Source of the DNA: an uncultured Microbulbifer sp.
Lineage (GTDB): Bacteria > Pseudomonadota > Gammaproteobacteria > Pseudomonadales > Cellvibrionaceae
Length of the DNA: 64,000 bases
Assembly: GCF_947498635.1 (NCBI RefSeq)
Contig: NZ_CANMKV010000006.1
Span: 88,808 to 152,807 of the forward strand
Reading direction: 5' to 3'
Shown: one piece after another, positions 29,949-38,395 of the stretch
Layout: each line of letters starts with the position of its first letter
How positions within the stretch are numbered: position 1 is the first letter of the stretch
Made by a program: the position numbers and the translations under genes
Notes under the pieces: model-generated
Told to the model about the DNA's origin: nothing
Databases searched by the model: none
What the model saw: the letters and a program-made list of their open reading frames with translations, nothing else

Positions 29949-29953
29949 TTGGA

Positions 29954-30304
29954 TCAATTAACCTTGATGAGCCCACCAAAACACCCCTTTGGCCCACCAA
30001 CACCATAGGTATACTCGTATATTTCACCAGCTTTGACGGTTAGCTCAAAATCATTTTCATTGCCTGCACACGACATAGTAATTGTATGTTTGCCTGGGCT
30101 GACTGCTACAGGGCCACTTTTTGTATTTGCAGGTAGGCCATCAATGGCAGTCAAAGAAACCGTTGAGCCGCCGCTTGTTATTGACCAAATGTTGGTTGAG
30201 CCAGCCCTAATAAATGCTGATTTCTCAAGATCTTCCTTTGGGATAGAAGCTGCACAACCAGCTAGAAAAAATACCAGTGACAGTGCTATTAAAATACATC
30301 TCAT
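29954..30304 (-). CDS. Cassette: small lipoprotein
   Basis: This 116-residue lipoprotein has the signal peptide MRCILIALSLVFFLAGC, with a lipobox ending at Cys17. The mature part is beta-rich (VAVSPGKHTITMSC, AGEIYEYTYGVG), resembling small PEGA/DUF2846-like envelope lipoproteins. A strong AAGGAGAG ribosome-binding site precedes the ATG. Confidence 0.75.
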   Translation of the reverse strand: MRCILIALSLVFFLAGCAASIPKEDLEKSAFIRAGSTNIWSITSGGSTVSLTAIDGLPANTKSGPVAVSPGKHTITMSCAGNENDFELTVKAGEIYEYTYGVGGPKGCFGGLIKVN

Positions 30305-30330
30305 TATTCTCTCCTTAGATTTTGCGTCCT

Positions 30331-30370
30331 GCTCAACTTTCGGGGGTTAGATTACAGCTGCATGTTATGG
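30331..30370 (-). other. Short attC-like site without an intron
   Basis: GCTCAAC (RYYYAAC) and GTTATGG flank about 26 bp. The TTA inside GTTATGG is the stop codon complement of the next gene, as at occupied sites. The 5' flank is GCATG rather than YTTG, which may explain why it is unoccupied. Confidence 0.4.
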
Positions 30371-30775
30371 CTGGAGCTTACCCTGTCGTTGAAGCCAGAG
30401 TGCCCGCTCCTGATCTTTTGATAATCTTGGCCTTGTAATTGTTATAACTATAAACATGTTCATTAGACCGATGAAAAAAGTAAATGGATTTCCTGTTACA
30501 AATAGCAACAACGGTCCAAGTAGAAATATTAACCCAGCAGGGATAAGCCTAAGCTTAATACTATGGGCGCTAATTGCCAACTTAACAAAACCTCCGAGGA
30601 CTACTCCTGGAATAACCCATCCTAAAATAGAAACAAATAATTCCGGCGCAGCATAGAAGATTGCTAATGTTGGAAAAATTCCAATCAGTGTGGCTATCAA
30701 CATGCCCCACAGGCTTTCTCGTTTATTCAAGTTACGTAATATCTCTTTTTCTTCTTGATATTTTTCTATTGTCAT
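30365..30775 (-). CDS. Cassette: four-helix membrane protein
   Basis: This 136-residue protein has a charged N-terminus (MTIEKYQEEKEILRNLNKRE), four hydrophobic segments, and a basic C-terminal tail (RPRLSKDQERALWLQRQGK). No family is recognised. It shares one inter-intron unit with the small lipoprotein gene. Confidence 0.6.
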   Translation of the reverse strand: MTIEKYQEEKEILRNLNKRESLWGMLIATLIGIFPTLAIFYAAPELFVSILGWVIPGVVLGGFVKLAISAHSIKLRLIPAGLIFLLGPLLLFVTGNPFTFFIGLMNMFIVITITRPRLSKDQERALWLQRQGKLQP

Positions 30776-30804
30776 ATCTTACTCAATTACCAACTTATCC
30801 ATGG

Positions 30805-30885
30805 CGCGTCAATAACCCGCAGCTGAAACGTAGCGGAGCGGATTGTAAGCTGTTGGCCGCTTAAAGTGCAAAGTCAATTGACTTG
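30805..30885 (-). other. attC-like site interrupted by I10
   Basis: AATAACCCGCAGC ... GCTGTTGGCCGC ... GACTTG with imperfect complementary arms. It continues as TTAGGTG at 31555. Confidence 0.45.
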
Positions 30886-31554
30886 GTACGCCCAGAATGG
30901 GCGTGGACTAATGGAGTGAAAGTCCCCTGTAGGAAAATCACCGTTTAATGGGCGCCATTAAATGCTAACAACTAGCGAATGGCAACTGCAACACTGTGAG
31001 ATTTTGTGGGGAGGAAGCCGCTAGCAAAGCGACGAGCTGGCGAACAGAAACATCCTATAAGGCTTAGTCTGGAGGCGAGGTGGCCAAGGACACCGAAGCC
31101 ATGTGGTCTAACGGGTAGAGTCAATGATGCAGTTGTGTAGTGAAAGTTCACGGTCTTATCTGTGGAGATCTGTTTAGCTTGCTGTTGTGAAGCTGTCAGC
31201 GTGGCCGTTGACTTATAAATAGGCACTACCCGCTAGTCACCATCGCGGGGATATACAAAAGTGCTGGAACACAGCGGCGCCTCGGTCAGTAATGACTAAG
31301 GTGATTAAACAGAAGTCAGCCGACGGTATAGTAGCCAAATACCAAGATGAATACCTTGGACATGATGAAGGCCTGAACCTAAATCCACGAGTTAAAAGAC
31401 AGGGGTAGCCTACCGATATGTTTCCAGTCGTATAAAGTTGAGGTGGCGCACTGTCATGACACTCAGCTCAAATGAAGAGCTGCTCGATACTATCGTTGGG
31501 TAGAGATTCATTATGGATCGGGAGCCGGTAGCTAGAAACTACCGGCTATCCGAT
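30886..31554 (+). mobile_element. Group II intron-like element I10 (lacks domain V, mosaic)
   Basis: 669 bp. The domain V hairpin is missing (GGATCGGGAGCC runs directly into the GGTAGCTAGAAACTACC hairpin). Its middle shares distinctive variants with I8 (31145-31280 versus 28130-28275), while its 3' part shares different ones with I12 (31398-31500 versus 34573-34680), indicating recombination between copies. Confidence 0.8.
30957..30985 (-). promoter_or_regulatory. Antisense promoter-like site in I10
   Basis: Minus strand TTGCCA-17 bp-TTTAAT, directed at the membrane-protein gene (30775). Confidence 0.5.
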
Positions 31555-31581
31555 TTAGGTGGGGAAACTAAATGCGAAGCG

Positions 31582-31818
31582 CTACCTTTTTTTGATAGCG
31601 ATAGATTGAATTTGTTTTAAATCCACAGATTGCTTCTCAGATTTCTGAAAGGTATACAGAAGTTTTTCATAAAACAGTAAATCTTCTTGAAGATCCATTC
31701 TTTCATCATCATCTGTTTCTTCAGATTCAATATCTAGCTTCAAAAGACCAATATAGCCTTCCAAGGCTGATCGGATATATGATATTTCTTTATAAGATAA
31801 TTCTCTTAACTCACTCAT
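31582..31818 (-). CDS. Cassette: small acidic protein, possible antitoxin or immunity partner
   Basis: This 78-residue helical, acidic protein (MSELRELSYKEISYIRSALEG ... ESEETDDDERMDLQEDL) starts four bases before the end of the upstream gene (ATGA overlap). No family is recognised. Size, charge and coupling are those of an antitoxin or immunity gene next to the Tse2-like candidate, by inference only. Confidence 0.5.
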   Translation of the reverse strand: MSELRELSYKEISYIRSALEGYIGLLKLDIESEETDDDERMDLQEDLLFYEKLLYTFQKSEKQSVDLKQIQSIAIKKR

Positions 31819-32324
31819 ACCTTTCTCATCTGTGTTCCGATTTCACTTAGTTTATCAGTGAATTCTGATAATTTCATGCTGTATGCAGGCTGGAAGGCAT
31901 AGTGAAAATGCCCATGTGCGTCAGGCTCAACATCCTTGGCGATAAGAATTCCCTCTGGTATAACGACATTCTTTGGTACATAATACCAACAGTCATTTTT
32001 GCCCATTTTAAGTTTTGGACTCATAGCATCAAATAAAGAGACACCACCTGATTTTTCTAATACATAAAGCTCATCTTTTTCTTTGAAGGTGATTATTTCA
32101 TTCCTCTTCGAGGTTTCAATCCCCGTTCTTTTATTAACACTCTTCATTGGGCGGCTATCTTCATGATGCCTTAATCTAGTTATTCTTGTAGTATCATTTT
32201 TTCCCATTCGATAAATCATTCGTTTATCAAGTTGCTTTAGATAAACAACCGGTTTAGCTATCCGATGTTGCTCCCTAAATTTAGACATAGCTTCATGTCT
32301 AGTTAGTGTAGTTTCCAATATCAC
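31815..32324 (-). CDS. Cassette: possible Tse2-family toxin
   Basis: This 169-residue basic protein starts at GTG 32324 with AAGGAA seven bases upstream. The C-terminal half, including SGGVSLFDAMSP, then VIPEGILIAKD and HYAFQPAYSMKLSEF, resembles my memory of Tse2-type ADP-ribosyltransferase-like toxins (interbacterial or toxin-antitoxin). The match is by pattern only and could be wrong. A co-transcribed small acidic gene follows. Confidence 0.45.
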   Translation of the reverse strand: MILETTLTRHEAMSKFREQHRIAKPVVYLKQLDKRMIYRMGKNDTTRITRLRHHEDSRPMKSVNKRTGIETSKRNEIITFKEKDELYVLEKSGGVSLFDAMSPKLKMGKNDCWYYVPKNVVIPEGILIAKDVEPDAHGHFHYAFQPAYSMKLSEFTDKLSEIGTQMRKV

Positions 32325-32359
32325 TATTTTTTCCTTGTTATATTGTTGATGACGTGATT

Positions 32360-32401
32360 GCCTAACGAGCCGGCGGCAAAGTCGTCAGATTGTGCGCTTT
32401 G
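32360..32401 (-). other. attC-like site interrupted by I11
   Basis: A perfect GCCTAAC core starts this short site, which ends GCGCTTTG at the intron. The inverse core continues as TTAGCTT at 33101. Confidence 0.6.
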
Positions 32402-33100
32402 GTACGTCCAGTATGGGCGCGGACTAATGGGACGGAAGTACCCTGTAGGAAAATCGCCATTTAATGGATTCTATTAAATGCTAACTACTAGCGAATGGCA
32501 ACTGCAACACCGTGAGGTCTTGTGGGGAGGAGGCCGCTAGCAAAACTATGAGCTGACGAGTAGAAGCCTCTTATAAGGCTTAGCTTGGAGGGGAGGTGGC
32601 TAGGGACAGCGAAGCCGTGTGATCTAACGGGTAGAGTCAATGATACAGCTGTGTAGTGAAAGTTCACGTTCTTATCTGGGGAGATCTGTTTAGCTTGAAT
32701 CTGTCTGTGTGGCCGCTGATTCATAAGTAGGCCCACCCTGCTAGCTACCATCGTGGGGTGGACAAAAGTGGTGGGGCATAGCAGCGCCTCGGTCAGTAAT
32801 GATCAAGGTGATTAAACAGAAGTTAGCCGACGGCATAGTGGCCAAATGCCAAGATTAATAACTTGGACACGATGGAGGTCTGAACCCAAAATCCACGGGT
32901 TAAAAGACAGGGCTAGTCTGCCGATAGGTTTCCAGTCGGATAAAGTTGAGATGGTGCACTGCCATGACGCTCAACTCAAATGAAGAGCTACTAGACATTA
33001 TCGTTGGATAGGGATTCCTTACGGATAGGGAGCCGTCCATTGCGGACCCGCACGATGGGTGGTGTGGGGGCCGGTAGCTGGAAGCTACCGGCTAACAGAT
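32402..33100 (+). mobile_element. Group II intron-like element I11
   Basis: 699 bp full-type copy starting GTACGTCCAG, with an intact domain V-like hairpin (GTCCATTGCGGACCCGCACGATGGGTGG region). The domain VI stem is GCCGGTAG/CTACCGGC with a changed 3' end (TAACAGAT). Confidence 0.8.
32473..32501 (-). promoter_or_regulatory. Antisense promoter-like site in I11
   Basis: Minus strand TTGCCA-17 bp-TTTAAT, directed at the Tse2-like pair (32324). Confidence 0.5.
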
Positions 33101-33949
33101 TTAGCTTAACCAGCGTTCGAGATTCTCCCCTTCATGCTGCGATGCCGCATCATTTAGTTTAACTAGGATCGCTTCTATGTCATGAGATGACTTGAGCCGT
33201 TCTGAGATAGCGTTAATTGCTAAGCCAAAAAACGCCACCGACTTCATGGCTAGGTAGATAGACATAGAAGAACTCAATGCCTTGTAATGTCTCATTACAT
33301 ATGGGGCTAGCTCATCTGGGTAGTTTGGTAATAAACAATTGTTGTATACGTCTTCTGATAAACCATGAATTGAGTCAGAGTTCATAGCAAAGAGGGTGAC
33401 ATATGCACTTTCGTGCCCCACTTTCAAAAACCGATCATGTGCATTAGGCCATTTTTTTATAGTTCCATCATATAAGCCAGGATGGTCATTCTTCATCTTC
33501 TTCAGAAGCTTAAGCTTATTTTCAGCTATCTCTTGCTCAATTTCATCACTACTTTTGAGAGTATAAGCATGCCAACGCTCAGATTTTTTTAGTGTCGTAT
33601 CTATATAATTTCTCACGAATTGTTTACTATGTACTTTTGGCTTGCCGATGAATAAGTACATAATATTTATCGAGTGTTCCAATACAACTCGCCCTAGTGG
33701 ATCAACACCTTCAAAATGCTTCTCTTTCAATAGAATTACAATTGATGACATGATTGCTGTAACTGCATTGATTAAAGTTCTAACTTGGATTCTGTGAGCT
33801 AAAGAATCCATGCCTTTACCTTCTTCGATATCAATAGTATCTGCAATTACTTTTAAATCTTGGAAAACCTCAGCAATAATTGGAATATGAGCACTGTGTG
33901 ATTCATGCTCAAGTATCATCTGCAAATAATGAGCTTTGGCTTTCTCCAT
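33101..33949 (-). CDS. Cassette: DUF5677-like protein
   Basis: This 282-residue mostly helical soluble protein has the central pattern LGRVVLEHSINIMYLFIGKPK, resembling DUF5677 proteins, whose function is unknown. The start at 33949 (MEKAKAH) was chosen because GGAGGT lies five bases upstream of it; the ATG at 33961 overlaps that site. The TAA stop is the first triplet after I11. Confidence 0.7.
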   Translation of the reverse strand: MEKAKAHYLQMILEHESHSAHIPIIAEVFQDLKVIADTIDIEEGKGMDSLAHRIQVRTLINAVTAIMSSIVILLKEKHFEGVDPLGRVVLEHSINIMYLFIGKPKVHSKQFVRNYIDTTLKKSERWHAYTLKSSDEIEQEIAENKLKLLKKMKNDHPGLYDGTIKKWPNAHDRFLKVGHESAYVTLFAMNSDSIHGLSEDVYNNCLLPNYPDELAPYVMRHYKALSSSMSIYLAMKSVAFFGLAINAISERLKSSHDIEAILVKLNDAASQHEGENLERWLS

Positions 33950-33979
33950 TCCTACCTCCATTCTATGCTTCTACGGGCT

Positions 33980-34075
33980 GGCTAACGCCGTGATAACGGC
34001 ACACTGCGTAATGTGTGGTGTTTCCGGTGGAGGTCTTTAAGGCCGTAGCGAAATTCATTGCCTTGGTACGCCCAG
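33980..34075 (-). other. attC-like site interrupted by I12
   Basis: GGCTAACGCCG ... GCCTTG with an inner CACACTGCGTAATGTGTG palindrome. The inverse core continues as TTAGGTG at 34772, a good GTTRRRY when joined. Confidence 0.65.
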
Positions 34076-34771
34076 CATGGGCATGGACTTATGGGGTGAA
34101 AGTCACCTGTAGGAAGATCACCATTTAATGGATTCCATTAAATGCCAACTAATAGCGAATTGCAACTTCAATACCGCGAGGTCTTGTGGGTAGGAATCGG
34201 CTGGTAAAGCTATGAGTTGACGGACAGACACATCCGATAAAGCTTAGCCTGGAGGAGAGGTGGCCAGGGGCACCGAAGCCATGTGGTGTAACGGGTAGAG
34301 TCAATGATGCAGTCGCGTAGTGAAAATTTACGTTCTTATCTTGGAGATCTGCTTAGCTTACTTCTGTGGAGCTGTCAGAATGGCCGCTGACTCACAAGTA
34401 GGCCCTACCCGCTAGCTACCATCGTGGGGATAGAAAAAAATTGGTGAGGCATAGCAGTGTCTCGGTCAGTAATGGTCGAGGTGATTAAGCAGAAGTCAGC
34501 CGACGGCATAGTAGCTAAATTCCAAGATTAATACCTTGGACATGGTGAAGGCCTGAACCTAAATCCACGAGTTAAAAGGCAGGGGTAGCCTACCGATATG
34601 TTTCCAGTCGTATAAAGTTGAGGTGGCGCACTGTCATGACACTCAGCTCAAATGAAGAGCTGCTCGACACTATCGTTGGGTGGAGATTCATAACGGATAG
34701 GAACCGCCCATTGCAGACCTGCACGATGGATGGTGTGGGGGCCGGTAGCAAGAAACTACCGGCTACACGAT
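34076..34771 (+). mobile_element. Group II intron-like element I12
   Basis: 696 bp. The distal domain V stem has a paired substitution (TGCA/TGCA for TGCG/CGCA). The 3' end is TACACGAT. Otherwise a complete copy. Confidence 0.8.
34137..34165 (-). promoter_or_regulatory. Antisense promoter-like site in I12
   Basis: Minus strand TTGCAA-17 bp-TTTAAT (weaker -35), directed at the DUF5677-like gene (33949). Confidence 0.4.
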
Positions 34772-35362
34772 TTAGGTGCCGCGGCTTGCTCTCTTGTATT
34801 TTTCCTGATGCTTACGGCGCTGCTTAGTAATTTCATACAGTACAATTCCAGAAGTTGTTCCTAGATTCAGGCTTTCAATCATTCCAAACATTGGAATGGA
34901 TACGCAGAAATCACTGTTTTCTACTGCCAAATCGCTTATACCTCGAGATTCGTTACCAAACCATACGGCCAATTTCGGCTGTGTATAATCAGCCTCATGT
35001 AGTATAAAGTTGTCTTTTCCTTTTACATGAGGAGAGGTGACGATGGAGGTGAACCTATTATTGGCCAAGTGGGCTAAGCACGCCTCTGTACTGTCAAATC
35101 GCTTTACAAAACTCCATTTTATTGCAGACACAGACGGTTTTGAAAGTGATTTTCTCTCTCTCATTTCCTGCCAATCATCAGGCAGTGAGTTACGCGGATC
35201 AACGATATATGTTTTCTCTACACCTAAAGCATTGACGTTTCTAATAACTGTGCCAATATTTTTCATATCTATTGGGCATTCGAGAACAGCAATTAGATTC
35301 TTACAGCGGTGAGGCTTAATTTCATCAGCTCTCTTTCGAGCTTCACTTTTCTCTAGTTCCAT
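34772..35362 (-). CDS. Cassette: SpoU/TrmH-type RNA methyltransferase
   Basis: This 196-residue protein of the SPOUT superfamily probably 2'-O-methylates tRNA or rRNA. Motif 1 is NIGTVIRNVNALGV, motif 2 is AVWFGNESRGIS, and motif 3 is IPMFGMIESLNLGTTSGIVLYE, which completes the knotted SAM site. The substrate cannot be told. A core-enzyme-like gene as a cassette is notable. Its TAA stop directly follows I12. Confidence 0.9.
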   Translation of the reverse strand: MELEKSEARKRADEIKPHRCKNLIAVLECPIDMKNIGTVIRNVNALGVEKTYIVDPRNSLPDDWQEMRERKSLSKPSVSAIKWSFVKRFDSTEACLAHLANNRFTSIVTSPHVKGKDNFILHEADYTQPKLAVWFGNESRGISDLAVENSDFCVSIPMFGMIESLNLGTTSGIVLYEITKQRRKHQEKYKRASRGT

Positions 35363-35386
35363 ATTCTCGAAAATCTCAGATAGTTT

Positions 35387-35465
35387 GCCTGACGCCTGAC
35401 GCCTGACGCCTGACGCTTAAAGCACCTGTAGCAAAACCAAAGCGGCGGTCCGGTGCCTTTATTTG
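35387..35465 (-). other. attC-like site interrupted by I13, with four GCCTGAC heptamers
   Basis: The 5' end consists of four exact tandem GCCTGAC units (35387-35414), one base away from the GCCTAAC core heptamer. It ends TTATTTG at the intron and continues as TTAGGCA at 36193, a perfect GTTAGGC when joined. Confidence 0.6.
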
Positions 35466-36192
35466 GTACGCCAAGCATGGGCGTGGACTAATGTGGTGAA
35501 AGTCCTGTGTAGGAAAATCACAGTTTAATGGACGCCATTAAATGCTAACTACTAGCGAATGGCAACTGCAATACCGCGAGGTCTTGTGGGGAGGAAGCCG
35601 CTCGCAAAACTACGAGCTGACGAACAGGAACATCCTATAAGGCTTAGCTTGGAGGCGAGGCGGCCAAGCACACCGAAGCCGGGTGATCTAACGGGTAGAG
35701 TAAATGATGCAGTTGTGTAGTGAAAGTTCACGTTCTTATCTGGGGAGATCTGTTTAGCTTGCTGCTGTGAAGCTGTCAGTGTGGCGCTGACTCATAAGTA
35801 GGCCCAGCCCGCTAGCGACCATTGCGAGGATAGACAAAAGTGGTGGGACATAACAGCGCTTCGGTCAGTAATGATCAAGGTGATTAAACAGAAGTTAGCC
35901 GACGGCATAGTAGCTTAATGCCAAGATTAATACCTTGGACATGGTGAATGCCTGAACTCAAATCCATGAATTAAAAGGCAGGGCAAGCTTACCGATATGT
36001 TTCCAGTCGGATAAAGTTGAGGTAACGCACAGCCATGACACTCAACTCAGATGAGGAGCTGCTCGACACTATCGTTGGGTAGAGATTTATTACGGATAGG
36101 GAACTGCTCATTGCGGATCCGCACGATGGGTGGTGTGGTAGCCGGTATCTAGAAGCTACCGGCTACCGGCTACCGGCTACCGGCTACCGGAT
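35466..36192 (+). mobile_element. Group II intron-like element I13
   Basis: 727 bp, the longest copy because the 3' arm of the domain VI hairpin has expanded to five tandem CTACCGG units (36156-36190). Domain V is nearly intact. Expansion may disturb folding of the branch-point region. Confidence 0.8.
35537..35565 (-). promoter_or_regulatory. Antisense promoter-like site in I13
   Basis: Minus strand TTGCCA-17 bp-TTTAAT, directed at the SpoU-like gene (35362). Confidence 0.5.
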
Positions 36193-36621
36193 TTAGGCAT
36201 TTGGTGATTTTGCAAGAGAATATTGAGCAAACAACGTTGGCAGAAGGAAAATTGGAATGATCACAATCCAAAAATCAATCACTGCATCCTCTCCGTAGGA
36301 TGGGATACCCAATACGTAAGGTGCAATTAGCTCATAAAATAATGCCCATGGAAGATATAAATAAAAGATCATTGAGAAAACTGTAGTGCTGACAGGTCTC
36401 TTCGAATATGCATAGCAAAAAAGGCTAAAGATAACAATAGGTAAAAATATACCAATATCAATATAGTCAAGGTAATGAATCTCAGGACTTTCGATAAATA
36501 TGAACGGTATAAATAGGATTAAGGCAATGTGAATCCAAAAGAATATTTTCCAAAAAACACTTGGCGTTGATTGAATTTTTCCGATTTCAACGTTGGATTC
36601 GGGAGCTTTATATATTTCCAT
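36193..36621 (-). CDS. Cassette: four-helix membrane protein
   Basis: This 142-residue protein has a short soluble start (MEIYKAPESNVEIGKIQST) and four hydrophobic helices. No family is recognised. Its TAA stop is read from the TTA directly after I13. No strong ribosome-binding site is visible. Confidence 0.6.
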   Translation of the reverse strand: MEIYKAPESNVEIGKIQSTPSVFWKIFFWIHIALILFIPFIFIESPEIHYLDYIDIGIFLPIVIFSLFCYAYSKRPVSTTVFSMIFYLYLPWALFYELIAPYVLGIPSYGEDAVIDFWIVIIPIFLLPTLFAQYSLAKSPNA

Positions 36622-36632
36622 AGTTTATTTAT

Positions 36633-36707
36633 GCCTAACGTCGCCAGCAAAGGCGAGCAAATTGTTGCGAGTCTAGTGTCCAAAGCGCACGATTTTGGCT
36701 GGCTTTG
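36633..36707 (-). other. attC-like site interrupted by I14
   Basis: A perfect GCCTAAC core, then outer arms CGCCAGC/GCTGGC and CTTTG at the intron. It continues as TTAGCCT at 37412. One of the clearest attC sites here. Confidence 0.7.
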
Positions 36708-37411
36708 GTACCCCCAATATGGCGCGGACTAATTGGGGTGAAAGTCCCATGTAGGAGGATCACCATTTAATGGATTCCATTAAATGCTAACTACTAGCGA
36801 ATGGCAACTGCAACACTGAGAGGTTTTGTGGGGAGGAAGTCGCTAGCAAAACTGCGATCTGACGAACAGAAACATCTCATAAGAGTTAGCCTGGAGGCGA
36901 GGTGACCAGGGGCACAGAAGCCGGGTGATTTAACGGGTAGAGTCAATGATACAGTTGTGTAGTGAACGTTCACGTTCTTATCTGGGGAGATCTGTTTAGC
37001 TTGCTGCTGTGAAACTGTCTGCGTGGCCCCTGACTCATAAGTAGGTCCAACGCGTTAGCAACCATCGTGGGGATAGAAAAATTGGTGGAACACACCAGTG
37101 CCTCGGTTAGTAATGGCCAAGGTGATTAAACAGAAGTCAGCAGATGGCATAGTAGCCCAATGTCAAGATTAATACCTTGGACAGGGTAAAGGCCTGAATC
37201 CAAACGCTATGAGTTAAAAGGCAGGGCTAGCCTACCGATAGGTTTCCAGCCAGGGTTAAAATTGAGGTTGCGCACTGCCGTGACACCCAACTTAAAACCT
37301 GCTCGACACTTTTGTTGGCTAGGGGTTTATTACGGATAGAGAACCACCCATTGCGGACCTGTATGATGGGTGGTGTGGGGGCCGGTAGCTAGAAGCTACC
37401 GGCTACCCGAT
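36708..37411 (+). mobile_element. Group II intron-like element I14
   Basis: 704 bp copy starting GTACCCCCAA. Domain V outer stem CCACCCAT/ATGGGTGG is fully Watson-Crick, where other copies have a G-U pair. The domain VI hairpin and TACCCGAT end are intact. Confidence 0.82.
36779..36807 (-). promoter_or_regulatory. Antisense promoter-like site in I14
   Basis: Minus strand TTGCCA-17 bp-TTTAAT, directed at the membrane-protein gene (36621). Confidence 0.5.
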
Positions 37412-38287
37412 TTAGCCTCTATAGTTAGCTGGCAATGACCGATAGACATCTTGCGCGACCTCCTTTGAAAAACCGCAGAACTCAGCAATTTGACTAATAA
37501 CAGGTAACTTCAGTTTTTCACGGTATTTAAGTTTGTTGGGCAATTTCTTGCTGTAAACACCATTCTTTTTAAGACTCACTCCGTATGGAATATTTGAAAG
37601 CTGATACTGCATAAGTAGTAGCCTAAACGTCAGGTGCTGAGAAAAAAAGCCGGTTGGCGTGGATTTTTCAAACTCTTTCCAAAGAATTGATAGCCCACCT
37701 TTGCTTTTGTACTGTTCTTGTAGTGATCTTTTGACTAGCCCACGATCAGTGAAAATCACAGACAAAATACGATTATTCGGTAACGCAATTGTAAGTGCCC
37801 AATGTGGGTGTGAAACATCCACAAGGCCGAATCCCTCATCCTGGCTTGGATTTTTAATAATGAATACCGAACCAAAAGGATAGGGCATAAAAAAGAACTT
37901 ATCTTCAATGAGATGTTTAAAGGCATGTTTAATGACATCATGCCCTATGGTGGAAAATTGCTCCAAGAGCATTGGGCCTTTTTCCGGTTTTGCTCGATCT
38001 TCAGGTAACGACGAATCAATAACAGACAAGCAATACCGTATTTTCAGAGCCCACAAGTAGTACTCTTGTTCAGTTGCCATACCCAGACGAACCTTCGACT
38101 CTAGCCTACTAAAAATTTCCGAGTTGCATTTCTTGCAGGCTGGGACAATTACTCGGCAGTACTGATTTTTAGTTTTATTAATCATCTGCAAATTCTGATC
38201 TTTTAGATCAAAATGCCTCTGCAGCCACCGAGGAATGATGTGCTCTTTGGTGTCACCAGGTTGTTCACAAAATACGCAGGGCTTCAT
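37412..38287 (-). CDS. Cassette: zinc-finger/HNH-like protein
   Basis: This 291-residue protein has the N-terminal pattern CVFCEQPGDTKEHIIPRWL and later PACKKCNSEIFSRLE: two CxxC pairs around an EH-IP motif, as in HNH-type zinc-binding domains. The remaining 200 residues are not recognised. A nuclease role, for example in defence, is possible but unproven. The TAA stop abuts intron I14. Confidence 0.65.
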   Translation of the reverse strand: MKPCVFCEQPGDTKEHIIPRWLQRHFDLKDQNLQMINKTKNQYCRVIVPACKKCNSEIFSRLESKVRLGMATEQEYYLWALKIRYCLSVIDSSLPEDRAKPEKGPMLLEQFSTIGHDVIKHAFKHLIEDKFFFMPYPFGSVFIIKNPSQDEGFGLVDVSHPHWALTIALPNNRILSVIFTDRGLVKRSLQEQYKSKGGLSILWKEFEKSTPTGFFSQHLTFRLLLMQYQLSNIPYGVSLKKNGVYSKKLPNKLKYREKLKLPVISQIAEFCGFSKEVAQDVYRSLPANYRG

Positions 38288-38300
38288 TTCGATTTTACAA

Positions 38301-38395
38301 GGTTAACGCCGGCCACAGCGGTGAGTTAACCTGTCACTTTTTGTGCGGGGTTTTGCACAAAAGTGACAGGTTGACGAGTCCGTTACTGGCCCTTG
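38301..38395 (-). other. attC-like site with strong hairpin, interrupted by I15
   Basis: GGTTAACGCCGGCC ... ACTGGCCCTTG outer arms enclose a nearly perfect 18-19 bp stem (38328-38346 with 38355-38372, loop GGGGTTTT). This is the folded-hairpin architecture of a long attC. It continues as TTATAGC at 39101. Confidence 0.75.

Noticed and set aside
30972..31226. Open frames of 60-90 codons inside the intron copies (also at 17173, 22241, 27233, 32488 and 34618)
   Set aside because: They are translations of structured intron RNA sequence, differ between copies through frameshifts and stops, and have no ribosome-binding sites.
31815..32324. Firm assignment of the gene as tse2
   Set aside because: The similarity is a short pattern from memory, so only a possible family is given and no gene symbol is used.
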